From positions 124,001-188,000 of the forward strand of contig BNBX01000009.1 in the NCBI GenBank assembly GCA_014656175.1: a stretch of DNA of 64,000 nucleotides. Direction: 5' to 3'. Both the position numbers and the translations under genes were made by a program. This document shows positions 24,686-32,920 of this stretch, one piece after another; within the stretch, counting starts at the first letter, position 1, and every line of letters starts with the position of its first letter. The notes under the pieces were generated by a model. That model did no database searches. It was not told the DNA's origin and saw only the letters and a list, made by a program, of their open reading frames with translations. Source of the stretch: Streptomyces werraensis (lineage in GTDB: Bacteria; Actinomycetota; Actinomycetes; Streptomycetales; Streptomycetaceae).

Positions 24686-25555
24686 CTACTCCGGCTGGTG
24701 TTCCGGACCTCCGAAGTCCGGGCTCGACCAGTCCGGGCTGGAGTAGCTGGGGCGGGTGCCCCGGTGCGCCCCGTCGTCGGGGCTGGAGAAGCCCGGCCGG
24801 TCGTACCCCAGGTGCGGGATGCGGCTGGTCGGTGCGGGCGGCGCCGTGTGCTGGAGCGCCGTGGCCCCCGCGGGGTCGGCGAGAGCCTCCCGCAGGAACG
24901 GCACGATGCCCCGTTCCAGCAGCGCCTCGCGCCAGGCGTCCCTGGCCTGCGTCACCTCCTCGTCGAGTTCGCGGTACGTCCCGCCGAGCGCCGAGGGCTT
25001 GTTGCGCAGTGCGGTGAGCAGCAGGCCCGCTCCGGCGACGAGGATGGCGACCGCCGTGACCGCGCCGAACACCCAGCCGGTGGTCAGCATCGTTCGGGCG
25101 AACTCGTTCTCGGAATCGAGCGTCCGCAGCACGAAGCCGACGAGCAGGAATATCGCGGCGGCGGTCCCGGCCAGGACCGGCGCCAGGACGGCGACGACGG
25201 CCGCGACCCCCGCTCCGGCCGCCTCGGCCATCTCGCCCATCGATGCGGCGAACCCCGCCGCGCCGGTGGCACCCGGCTCGCCGGTGCCCGCGTCACGCAC
25301 ATCCGGGGTGACCGTGGGCGGCCTGCGGGCGTCCTCGCGGACCTTCACGTAATGCTGGTACTCGGTCGCAGCGGCCGCGCTGATGAGCGCGGTGGCGTTC
25401 AGCGCCATCGTGCGCAGTTGCTCCGAGTTGAGCCGCTGTCCCACAGCGGCCAGCTCCGGGTTGTGTGGTGCGGAGCGCAGCGCCTCATCGAGAATCCGCT
25501 CGTAGTCCTGGCGGTCCTCGCTCAGCAGGTGCTGCGGAACGCTGTTCATGTGCAT
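24686..25555 (-). CDS. Two-helix membrane protein with proline/serine-rich tail
   Basis: The product has 289 residues. Residues 1-80 are soluble and helical, two hydrophobic segments lie at about 113-141 and 156-183, and the C-terminal 50 residues are disordered with repeated SSPD units (GFSSPDDG, SYSSPDWSSPDFGG). I do not recognise the family beyond a conserved Streptomyces hypothetical. The first ATG at 25555 (MHMNSV) or the second at 25549 could be used. It converges on the TerD-vWA gene 61 bases away and is followed on the same strand by nothing closer than the metallophosphoesterase gene upstream. Confidence 0.7.
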   Translation of the reverse strand: MHMNSVPQHLLSEDRQDYERILDEALRSAPHNPELAAVGQRLNSEQLRTMALNATALISAAAATEYQHYVKVREDARRPPTVTPDVRDAGTGEPGATGAAGFAASMGEMAEAAGAGVAAVVAVLAPVLAGTAAAIFLLVGFVLRTLDSENEFARTMLTTGWVFGAVTAVAILVAGAGLLLTALRNKPSALGGTYRELDEEVTQARDAWREALLERGIVPFLREALADPAGATALQHTAPPAPTSRIPHLGYDRPGFSSPDDGAHRGTRPSYSSPDWSSPDFGGPEHQPE

Positions 25556-25738
25556 CCCCCGATGCTCCGTAGGGCTTGGGGCTCGGCATGCTGACGAGCC
25601 GTCGGGCAGAAACGGAGGGGAGCCTGCTACGGATAAGCCGATGGTAGAGCGGTGACGGCGCGCGGTGACAGGGGGTCTGCGGAAATTGCCGTCCCCGGGA
25701 TGCGGTCGAGGGCCGCCTCAACACGGCCCGCGAGCCTC

Positions 25739-26818
25739 TCAGGTGGTCAGCGGCAACTGCCGTACCAGCAGTTTTCCTGCCATCGTCACGCCGCCGTCCA
25801 TCGCGATGGCGAGTCCGTCGGCGTACACGTGCGGTTCGGCCACCACGGGGCCGCCGTCGTCCTCGCCGTCCTCGGAGCCAACCTCGCCCAGCAGATACGG
25901 GATCGGGCTGTGGCCGTGAACGACCCGGGTGCCGCCGTACGTATTGAGCAGGGAGCGCACCGCGTCGGCGCCACCCTCGTCCCGGAAGGAGAACCGCTTG
26001 GTGAACTTGCGGAACAGGTCCCAGACCTCGTCGGCGTCGTTGCGGGTGAGAGTCTCGCGGACCGTGTCGTTGACCTCTTCGATCGAACTGCCGTAGTCGA
26101 GGTAGGCGGTGGTGTCGGAGTGCAGCAGCAGATGGCCGTCGACCTCCTCGACGGCGTCGAGGCGGGCCATCCACTGCAGGTGGTGGTCCTGCAGGCGGTC
26201 CATGTCGGTCTTCTGGCCGCCGTTCAGCAGCCAGGCCGCCTGGAAGGTGGCGGTGCCCGCGCCGGAGTTGACCGGCGTGTCGCCGAACCGCTTCGCACCG
26301 AGCAGCAGCAGCTCGTGGTTGCCCATGAGGGCTTTGCAGTACCCGCCGGCCGCGGCGGCCTCGGCGGACAGCCGCATCACCAGGTCGATGACGCCGATGC
26401 CGTCCGGGCCGCGGTCGGTGAAGTCGCCGAGGAACCACAGGCGCGCGGTGCCGGCGCACCAGTTGCCCGCGGCGTCGATGAGGCCCTGCTCCTGGAGGGC
26501 GGCCACCAGCTCGTCCAGATAGCCGTGGACGTCGCCGACCACGTACAGCGGGCCCTTGCCGGTGGCGGGCTGCGGGGCGGGCGCGGCCGCGGGGTCGACG
26601 GTCACCTGGACCGTGTCACCCCGGTTGATGACGGGAAGGTCCCGCTGGGTCGGCGTGTACCCCTCCGGGTACACCTCCTCGGCCGGTGGCACGACGTCAC
26701 CGGGGTGCGTGCTGCTGTGGACGTACGGACCGGTCTCGTGGACGTACGCGGGCACCCGGAAGTCGCGCAACGTCGCCGTCCGCTCCACCTCGGGTCCCTG
26801 ACCGGCCCCCTGAGTCAT
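25739..26818 (-). CDS. Calcineurin-like metallophosphoesterase
   Basis: The product has 359 residues. The metal-site motifs are in order: GDVHG (95-99), GDFTDRG (131-137), GNHE (166-169), and late LLHSD and VHGHSP segments. This is the PPP-type protein phosphatase arrangement (PF00149). The first 85 residues form a variable N-terminal part. It hydrolyses phosphomonoesters using two metal ions, and the substrate is unknown. I chose the ATG at 26818 (MTQGAG) because GGAGGGG lies just upstream, over an ATG 81 bases earlier. Nothing in the immediate surroundings points to a pathway. Confidence 0.87.
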   Translation of the reverse strand: MTQGAGQGPEVERTATLRDFRVPAYVHETGPYVHSSTHPGDVVPPAEEVYPEGYTPTQRDLPVINRGDTVQVTVDPAAAPAPQPATGKGPLYVVGDVHGYLDELVAALQEQGLIDAAGNWCAGTARLWFLGDFTDRGPDGIGVIDLVMRLSAEAAAAGGYCKALMGNHELLLLGAKRFGDTPVNSGAGTATFQAAWLLNGGQKTDMDRLQDHHLQWMARLDAVEEVDGHLLLHSDTTAYLDYGSSIEEVNDTVRETLTRNDADEVWDLFRKFTKRFSFRDEGGADAVRSLLNTYGGTRVVHGHSPIPYLLGEVGSEDGEDDGGPVVAEPHVYADGLAIAMDGGVTMAGKLLVRQLPLTT

Positions 26819-27454
26819 CGACCCCTCCACCATCGCGCCGCATCTGCACCGCGTCGGACTGCCTGGTCGCAGCGGCCCGCGGTGTCGTGGGCCCATCATA
26901 GGAATGCGGATCGCGCCGTGTGATGACCCAGGGGTGGTGAATCAGAACAGGACTCCGGTTCATCGAGGATTTCGCCCGGTTTGCGGTGGTATCCGGCCCG
27001 TCGAATGGCGTTCGACACCGGCGCGCGGCCGTCCCCCGAACGCTCCACGAACGCCCGATCGGGCTCCGCCCGGTGCCGGGTCGGCAGTCCGGATTTCCAT
27101 TCCGGGCCGGTTCCGGCGGCCGTGCCGGTGGTCCTGCTTCCGGTTCGGTGACCGTTTCCGTGCCGGTCGTCCCGCTCCCGATTTCCGGACCGTTCCGCGT
27201 CCGGGTCCCGGCCTGTCCCCTCGGCTGTCCCCTCGTCATCCCTGCGGCGCGCATTCCGCGCATCATCCCCTCGGTCCGCGCCCCGCGCGCCACTGCCGCC
27301 GCGCGTCCCCGCCCGCCTCCGTCGACCGGACCGTCCCGCAGGACGGCCGGTCCGTCTTCCCCGGGAGCCCCGAGCGGGCCGGGTTCCGCCTCGCCTCACC
27401 CCTCCGGAAGCGGGGCATTCCCCCTGGTCCTCCGGCCTTCGCGCCCCCGGGTGT
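26819..27454. other. Gap of low-complexity sequence without a convincing gene
   Basis: These 636 bases separate two minus-strand genes. The stretch 27060-27320 is built from recurrent TTCC, CCGG and GTCC words, with frequent GGTTCCGG and TTTCCG-type units. Open frames exist on both strands, but their translations are arginine, glycine and proline-rich with no domain and no good ribosome binding site. I see no hairpin terminator as clear as elsewhere. It could be a decayed gene or a non-coding region. Confidence 0.5.
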
Positions 27455-28567
27455 TCATGTGCCCTGCGGCGACCGCGGCGGGCTGACCGTCGTGCGGGGC
27501 GGCCGGCGCTGCGAGGACGTGCGCACGATCAGCTCGGTCGGTATCACCTGCTCGACCGGCCGGTCCGAGTCGACCCCCTCGATGGCGTCGATCAGCAGCT
27601 GTACCACCGCCGTGCCGATGCGGCGGGGTTTCAGGGAGAGCGTGGTGACGGGCGGCTCGGTGTTGGCGTACACCGTGGACTCGCTGCAGCAGACGAGAAG
27701 CAGGTCCTCCGGCACGCGCAGTCCGTAGCGGCGGGCCGCGGCGAGCAGATCCGTGCCGTTGGGGTCGAAGAGGCCGTAGACCGCGTCGGGGCGGTCCGGG
27801 CGGGCGAGCAGCCGGTCGGCGGCGACGGCGCCCGCGCACGGGTCGTGCGCCGGGTACGCCTCGTACACCGGGTCCTGCCCCACCCGCTCGCACCAGCGCA
27901 GGTACGCGGTGGTCGACAGGTGGGTGTAGGTGTCGGTGGTGGTGCCGGTCAGCAGGCCGATGCGGCGGGCGCCGGCGTCGGCGAGGTGGTCGAGGATGTT
28001 GAGCACGGCGGTCTCGTGGTCGTTGTCGACCCAGGCCGTGACCGGCAGGGAGCCGGCCGGGCGGCCGTCGGAGACCACGGGTAAGCCCTGGCGGACCAGC
28101 TCGCTGACCACCGGGTCCTGGTCGGAGGGGTCGATGACCACCGTGCCGTCCAGGGCCACGTTGGACCACACGTCGTGACGCGAGGTCGCGGGCAGGATGA
28201 CGAGGGCGTAGCCGCGGGCGAGTGCGGCGGAGGTGGCGGCCCGCGCCATCTCGGCGAAGTACGCGAACTCCGTGAAGGTGAAAGGTTCATCCCCGTACGT
28301 CGTCACGGTCAGGCCGATGAGTCCGGACTTCCCGGTGCGGAGCGTTCGGGCGGCGGCCGAGGGGCGGTACCCCAGTCTGTCGGCGACCTCGCGGACGTGG
28401 CGCCGGGTGGCGTCCGGGAGCCGGCCCTTGCCGTTGAGGGCGTCGGAGACGGTCGTGATGGAGACTCCGGCGGCGGCGGCCACGTCCCTGATGCCCGCCC
28501 GACCCGGCCGGCTGCCTCGGCGTGAGGTTTCCGCGCGGCTCACCTGGTGCTTCCCTGCTGCTGTCAT
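27455..28567 (-). CDS. LacI-family transcriptional regulator
   Basis: The product has 370 residues. The LacI helix-turn-helix is in IRDVAAAAGVSITTVSDALNGKGRLPDATRRHV (about residues 25-60), with the hinge YRPSAAARTLRTGKSGLIG, then the periplasmic-binding-protein-like ligand domain. The ligand pocket is not readable by eye. The start is the ATG at 28567, and an upstream in-frame opening has little LacI character. A 13-bp palindrome TTGAACGGTTCAA 114 bp upstream is a possible autoregulatory operator. No sugar transporter adjoins the gene, so its regulon is elsewhere or the gene acts on the region upstream. Confidence 0.9.
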   Translation of the reverse strand: MTAAGKHQVSRAETSRRGSRPGRAGIRDVAAAAGVSITTVSDALNGKGRLPDATRRHVREVADRLGYRPSAAARTLRTGKSGLIGLTVTTYGDEPFTFTEFAYFAEMARAATSAALARGYALVILPATSRHDVWSNVALDGTVVIDPSDQDPVVSELVRQGLPVVSDGRPAGSLPVTAWVDNDHETAVLNILDHLADAGARRIGLLTGTTTDTYTHLSTTAYLRWCERVGQDPVYEAYPAHDPCAGAVAADRLLARPDRPDAVYGLFDPNGTDLLAAARRYGLRVPEDLLLVCCSESTVYANTEPPVTTLSLKPRRIGTAVVQLLIDAIEGVDSDRPVEQVIPTELIVRTSSQRRPPRTTVSPPRSPQGT

Positions 28568-29005
28568 GGCGAGCCGATAGTAGGGCTCATGCGGTGGGGT
28601 AGGGCGGACGCATATGCACGCGTTGACAGGCACGTTTCTGCATGATCATTTTGCATCGATCGCCATGGAAAACATGGGTGTTGAACGGTTCAATGCCAGT
28701 CCCTGACGTGTCGGTGCATGCGTGCCTGGCGAGGGTGCGATGTTGCGAAGAGGTCTCAACTCACCTGCACGGGTGACGCGCGCCACGGCGCGAACCACCG
28801 GCGCATAGATATATGTGCGGCGCGCCCCTGACCCGCACGCCCTTCGTACCCGTACGAGCGATGTCGCCCGTGTTGTCCATGTGACGCAGCAGAAGGAAGG
28901 CCCGGTCGTCGCCCCTATACGCAGCGAGGCTGAATCCTCATAAGGTGAGGAGTATTGGATGTCGGCGGCGGTCATGGGCCGCCGGTCTTCGCAAGGAGGA
29001 CTGCG
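28568..29005. promoter_or_regulatory. Divergent intergenic region with LacI-type palindrome
   Basis: These 438 bases lie between the LacI gene and the divergent aminotransferase gene. TTGAACGGTTCAA at 28681-28693 is a perfect palindrome (six-base arms around a G), typical in size for a LacI-family operator. A near-palindromic CGCATAGATATATGTGCG lies at about 28801-28818. The aminotransferase has a good AAGGAGGA site at 28993-29000. I see no gene in the gap. Confidence 0.5.
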
Positions 29006-30085
29006 GTGAGCGAGACGAGCCCCAAGCTGCGCGCCGAGCTGGAGGGGATCCCCACCTACAAGCCGGGCAAGCCCGCGGCGGCCGACGGGCCGGTGGCGTA
29101 CAAGCTGTCCTCCAACGAGAACCCCTACCCGCCGCTGCCCGGCGTGATGGAGACGGTGACGGCCGCCGCCTCCTCCTTCAACCGTTACCCGGACATGGCC
29201 TGCACCGCCCTCACGGCCGAGCTGGCCGATCGGTTCGGGGTGCCGGCGTCCCACGTGGCCACGGGCACGGGCTCGGTCGGCGTGGCCCAGCAGCTGCTGC
29301 AGGCCACCTCAGGACCCGGTGACGAGGTGATCTACGCCTGGCGCTCCTTCGAGGCCTACCCGATCATCACGCAGATCAGCGGCGCCACGTCCGTGCAGGT
29401 CCCGCTGACCGAGGGCGATGTGCACGACCTGGACGCGATGGCCGACGCGATCACCGAGCGGACCCGGCTGATCTTCGTCTGCAACCCCAACAACCCGACC
29501 GGCACCGTGGTGCGTCGGGCCGAGCTGGAGCGGTTCCTCGACCGGGTGCCCCGCGACGTCCTGGTGGTGCTGGACGAGGCCTACCGGGAGTTCATCCGCG
29601 ACCCCGAGGTGCCGGACGGCGTGGAGATCTACCGCGAGCGGCCCAACGTCTGCGTCCTGCGCACCTTCTCGAAGGCGTACGGTCTCGCCGGGCTGCGCGT
29701 CGGTTTCGCCATCGCGCACGAGCCGGTGGCCGCGGCGCTGCGCAAGACGGCGGTGCCGTTCGGCGTGAGCCAGATCGCCCAGGAGGCGGCGATCGCCTCG
29801 CTGCGGGCCGAGGACGAGCTGATCGGCCGGGTCGGCTCCCTGGTCTGCGAGCGCAACCGGGTGGTCGACGGGCTGCGCGCCCAGGGCTGGACGGTGCCCG
29901 AGACCCAGGCCAACTTCGTGTGGCTGCGGCTGGGGGAGCGCACCGTGCCGTTCGCGCAGGCGTGCGAGCAGGCGGGCGTGGTCGTCCGGCCGTTCCCCGG
30001 CGAGGGGGTGCGGGTCACCATCGGTGAGACGGAGGCGAACGACATCTTCCTGAAGGTCACCGAGGAGTTCCGCGCCCAGGGCTGA
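29006..30085 (+). CDS. hisC: Histidinol-phosphate/aromatic aminotransferase (HisC family)
   Basis: The product has 359 residues, class I/II PLP aminotransferase fold. Features include the N-terminal LSSNENPYPPLP, the NPNNPTGTVV motif at about 160-169, and the PLP lysine in FSKAYGLAGLRVGF (about K223). It converts histidinol phosphate or aromatic amino acids to the keto form. As it is outside the his operon, it may act as an aromatic amino acid aminotransferase. I chose the GTG at 29006, with AAGGAGGA five bases upstream. It stands alone, with a strong terminator 36 bases after its stop. Confidence 0.88.
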   Translation: MSETSPKLRAELEGIPTYKPGKPAAADGPVAYKLSSNENPYPPLPGVMETVTAAASSFNRYPDMACTALTAELADRFGVPASHVATGTGSVGVAQQLLQATSGPGDEVIYAWRSFEAYPIITQISGATSVQVPLTEGDVHDLDAMADAITERTRLIFVCNPNNPTGTVVRRAELERFLDRVPRDVLVVLDEAYREFIRDPEVPDGVEIYRERPNVCVLRTFSKAYGLAGLRVGFAIAHEPVAAALRKTAVPFGVSQIAQEAAIASLRAEDELIGRVGSLVCERNRVVDGLRAQGWTVPETQANFVWLRLGERTVPFAQACEQAGVVVRPFPGEGVRVTIGETEANDIFLKVTEEFRAQG

Positions 30086-30120
30086 CCTGCGGGAACAGCA
30101 GGCCCGACCTGCACGGACAA

Positions 30121-30153
30121 GGAGCGGCCGGCGGTTGATCCGCCGGCCGCTCC
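30121..30153. terminator. Terminator after hisC
   Basis: A perfect 14-bp stem (30121-30134 with 30140-30153) with a five-base loop TTGAT lies 36 bases after the aminotransferase stop codon. Confidence 0.88.
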
Positions 30154-30262
30154 CGTGTGTCCGGGGCCGGCGGCAGGTCTCCCTCGTGGGGAAGGTCCGG
30201 CGAAGGGGTTGACGTCACACAGGACCCCCCTTCCGGGTCGGAAAAGCAGTAGGTCATAATTG

Positions 30263-30288
30263 CTTGTGAATGTGAACGCGTTCACAAG
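30263..30288. promoter_or_regulatory. Rex operator (ROP) in the cydA promoter region
   Basis: TGTGAACGCGTTCACA at 30271-30286 is a perfect 16-bp palindrome and matches the redox-sensing Rex operator described for the S. coelicolor cydABCD promoter. A second left half, TTGTGAA at 30264-30270, lies directly ahead of it and could also pair with TTCACAA (30281-30287), widening the palindrome arms. It ends 82 bp before the cydA start. Rex releases DNA when NADH rises, so low oxygen should induce the operon. Confidence 0.92.
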
Positions 30289-30369
30289 CGCATCCCGTTT
30301 CTCCCGAGATGGCCGGGTGGAACGGGCCCCGCGCGGCTGCTGCACCACGGCGAAGTAAGGAGCGACGAC

Positions 30370-31875
30370 GTGGATCTGGCTCTGGCGCCGGAGACCCTGG
30401 CGCGATGGCAGTTCGGCATCACCACCGTCTACCACTTCCTCTTCGTTCCCCTGACGATCTCGCTCGCCGCCCTCGTCGCCGGGCTGCAGACCGCCTGGGT
30501 GCGGACGGAGAAGGAGAAGTACCTCAGGGCGACGAAGTTCTGGGGCAAGCTCTTCCTGATCAACATCGCGATGGGCGTCGTCACCGGCATCGTGCAGGAG
30601 TTCCAGTTCGGCATGAACTGGTCCGACTACTCGCGTTTCGTCGGTGACGTCTTCGGCGCCCCGCTCGCCTTCGAGGCGCTGATCGCCTTCTTCTTCGAGT
30701 CCACCTTCATCGGCCTGTGGATCTTCGGCTGGGACCGGCTGCCGAAGAAGATCCACCTGGCCTGCATCTGGATGGTGTCGATCGGCACGCTGCTGTCGGC
30801 GTACTTCATCCTCGCCGCCAACTCCTGGATGCAGCACCCGGTCGGCTACCGGATCAACGGGGAGAAGGGCCGCGCCGAGCTCACCGACTTCTGGCTGGTG
30901 CTCACCCAGAACACCACGCTCAACCAGGTCTTCCACAGCTTCTCGGCGGCCTTCCTCACCGGCGGCGCCTTCATGGTCGGCATCGCGGCCTTCCATCTGA
31001 TGCGCAAGAAGCACATCCCGGTGATGCGCACCTCGTTGCGGCTCGGCCTGGTCACCCTCGCGGTCGGCGGACTGTTCACCGCCATCAGCGGCGACACCCT
31101 CGGCAAGGTCATGTACGAGCAGCAGCCGATGAAGATGGCCGCCGCCGAGGCACTCTGGGACGGCGAGGAGCCGGCGCCCTTCTCCGTCTTCGCCTACGGC
31201 GACGTCGACAAGGGACACAACGAGGTCGCCCTGGAGATCCCCGGCCTGCTGTCCTTCCTCGCCCACAGCGACTTCGAGTCCTATGTGCCCGGCATCAACG
31301 ACACGAACGAGGCGCTGCAGGAGAAGTTCGGACCCGGCGACTACAAGCCCATCGTGCCCGTCGCCTACTGGGGCTTCCGCTGGATGATCGGGTTCGGCAT
31401 GGCCTCCTTCTCGCTGGGCCTGCTGGGGCTGTGGCTCACCCGGAAGAAGTTCCTGCTGCCGGCCGCGTACCGCACCGGCGAGGACGAGGTGCCGCGACTG
31501 GTGCTGCTGAAGCGTCCGCTCGGCTCCCGGCTGACCCGGCTGTACTGGCTGGCCGCGGTGTGGACGATGGCCTTCCCGCTGATCGCCAACGCCTGGGGCT
31601 GGATCTTCACCGAGATGGGCCGTCAGCCCTGGGTCGTGTACGGCGTGATGCGGACCGAGGACGCGGTCTCCCCCGGCGTGTCCCAGGCCGAGGTCATCAC
31701 CTCGATGACCGTCTTCACCCTGCTCTACGCCGTGCTGGCCGTCATCGAGGTCCGGTTGCTCGTCAAGTACGTCAAGGCGGGGCCGCCCGAGCTGAGCGAC
31801 TCCGACCTCAATCCGCCCACGAAGCTCGGCGGCGACGTCCGTGACGCCGACAAGCCGATGGCCTTCTCGTACTAG
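30370..31875 (+). CDS. cydA: Cytochrome bd ubiquinol oxidase subunit I
   Basis: The product has 501 residues with nine or so transmembrane helices. Haem-ligand histidines H22 (in TVYHFLFVPLT) and H189 (in LNQVFHSFSAAFLTGG) match the conserved positions, and the GRQPWVVYGVMRT motif lies in the quinol-oxidising region. The loop between helices 6 and 7 is the short type usual in actinobacteria. It oxidises quinol and reduces oxygen with high affinity in the plasma membrane. The GTG at 30370 follows AAGGAGCG. It heads cydA-cydB-cydCD, controlled by the Rex operator just upstream. Confidence 0.97.
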   Translation: MDLALAPETLARWQFGITTVYHFLFVPLTISLAALVAGLQTAWVRTEKEKYLRATKFWGKLFLINIAMGVVTGIVQEFQFGMNWSDYSRFVGDVFGAPLAFEALIAFFFESTFIGLWIFGWDRLPKKIHLACIWMVSIGTLLSAYFILAANSWMQHPVGYRINGEKGRAELTDFWLVLTQNTTLNQVFHSFSAAFLTGGAFMVGIAAFHLMRKKHIPVMRTSLRLGLVTLAVGGLFTAISGDTLGKVMYEQQPMKMAAAEALWDGEEPAPFSVFAYGDVDKGHNEVALEIPGLLSFLAHSDFESYVPGINDTNEALQEKFGPGDYKPIVPVAYWGFRWMIGFGMASFSLGLLGLWLTRKKFLLPAAYRTGEDEVPRLVLLKRPLGSRLTRLYWLAAVWTMAFPLIANAWGWIFTEMGRQPWVVYGVMRTEDAVSPGVSQAEVITSMTVFTLLYAVLAVIEVRLLVKYVKAGPPELSDSDLNPPTKLGGDVRDADKPMAFSY

Positions 31876-31895
31876 GCCGAGGGAGCTGCACTGTC

Positions 31896-32900
31896 ATGGA
31901 ACTGCACGACGTCTGGTTCGTCCTCATCGCCGTCCTGTGGACGGGCTACTTCTTCCTCGAGGGCTTCGACTTCGGGGTCGGCGTCCTGACCCGGCTGCTG
32001 GCCCGCAACCGGGCCGAGAAGCGGGTGCTCATCAACACCATCGGCCCGGTGTGGGACGGCAACGAGGTCTGGCTGCTCACGGCCGGCGGCGCCACCTTCG
32101 CCGCCTTCCCCGAGTGGTACGCCACCCTCTTCTCCGGCTTCTACCTGCCGCTGCTCGCCATCCTGATCTGCCTGATCGTCCGCGGGGTCGCCTTCGAGTA
32201 CCGGGCCAAGCGGCCCGAGGAGAACTGGCAGCGCAACTGGGAGACGGCGATCTTCTGGACCTCGCTGCTCCCGGCGTTCCTGTGGGGTGTCGCCTTCGGC
32301 AACATCGTGCGCGGGGTCAGGCTGGACGCCGACTTCGAGTACGTGGGCACCGTCTGGGACCTGCTCAACCCGTACGCCCTGCTGGGCGGTCTGGTCACGC
32401 TGACCCTGTTCACGTTCCACGGCACGGTGTTCACGGCCCTCAAGACGGTCGGGGACATACGGGAGCGGGCGCGGAAACTGGCCCTGAAGGTGGGGTTGGT
32501 CGCCGCCGTGCTGGCGCTGGTCTTCCTGCTCTGGACACAGGTCGAGAGCGGTGACGGGGCCAGTCTGGCCGCGTTCGGTGTGGCGGTCGCCTCGCTGGTC
32601 GCCGCCCTGGGGGCCAATCAGGCAGGTCGCGAGGGATGGGCGTTCACCCTGTCCGGCGTCACCATCGTGGCCGCGGTGGCCATGCTTTTCCTGACGCTGT
32701 TCCCGAACGTCATGCCCTCCACCCTGGACCCCGAGTGGAGTTTGACCGTCACCAACGCCTCTTCCAGCCCGTACACGCTGAAGATCATGACCTGGCTCGC
32801 GGTCATCGCCACCCCGCTGGTGCTGCTCTACCAGGGCTGGACCTACTGGGTCTTCCGCAAGCGGATTGGCACCCAGCACATCGCCGATCCCGTGCACTGA
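31896..32900 (+). CDS. cydB: Cytochrome bd ubiquinol oxidase subunit II
   Basis: The product has 334 residues and about eight hydrophobic helices. It opens MELHDVWFVLIAVLWTGYFFLEGFDFGVG, the diagnostic CydB N-terminus, and has the IGPVWDGNEVWLL motif near residue 49. It pairs with CydA to form the membrane oxidase. The ATG at 31896 follows a GAGGGAGC site 20 bases after cydA. The stop codon at 32898-32900 lies six bases before parS site 5. Confidence 0.97.
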   Translation: MELHDVWFVLIAVLWTGYFFLEGFDFGVGVLTRLLARNRAEKRVLINTIGPVWDGNEVWLLTAGGATFAAFPEWYATLFSGFYLPLLAILICLIVRGVAFEYRAKRPEENWQRNWETAIFWTSLLPAFLWGVAFGNIVRGVRLDADFEYVGTVWDLLNPYALLGGLVTLTLFTFHGTVFTALKTVGDIRERARKLALKVGLVAAVLALVFLLWTQVESGDGASLAAFGVAVASLVAALGANQAGREGWAFTLSGVTIVAAVAMLFLTLFPNVMPSTLDPEWSLTVTNASSSPYTLKIMTWLAVIATPLVLLYQGWTYWVFRKRIGTQHIADPVH

Positions 32901-32906
32901 GGGTGT

Positions 32907-32920
32907 GTTTCACGTGAAAC
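32907..32920. other. parS site 5, covering the cydCD start codon
   Basis: GTTTCACGTGAAAC is a perfect match. The GTG start codon of cydCD (32914-32916) is the central GTG of the palindrome. ParB bound here would sit directly on the translation start region of an operon gene. Confidence 0.9.
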
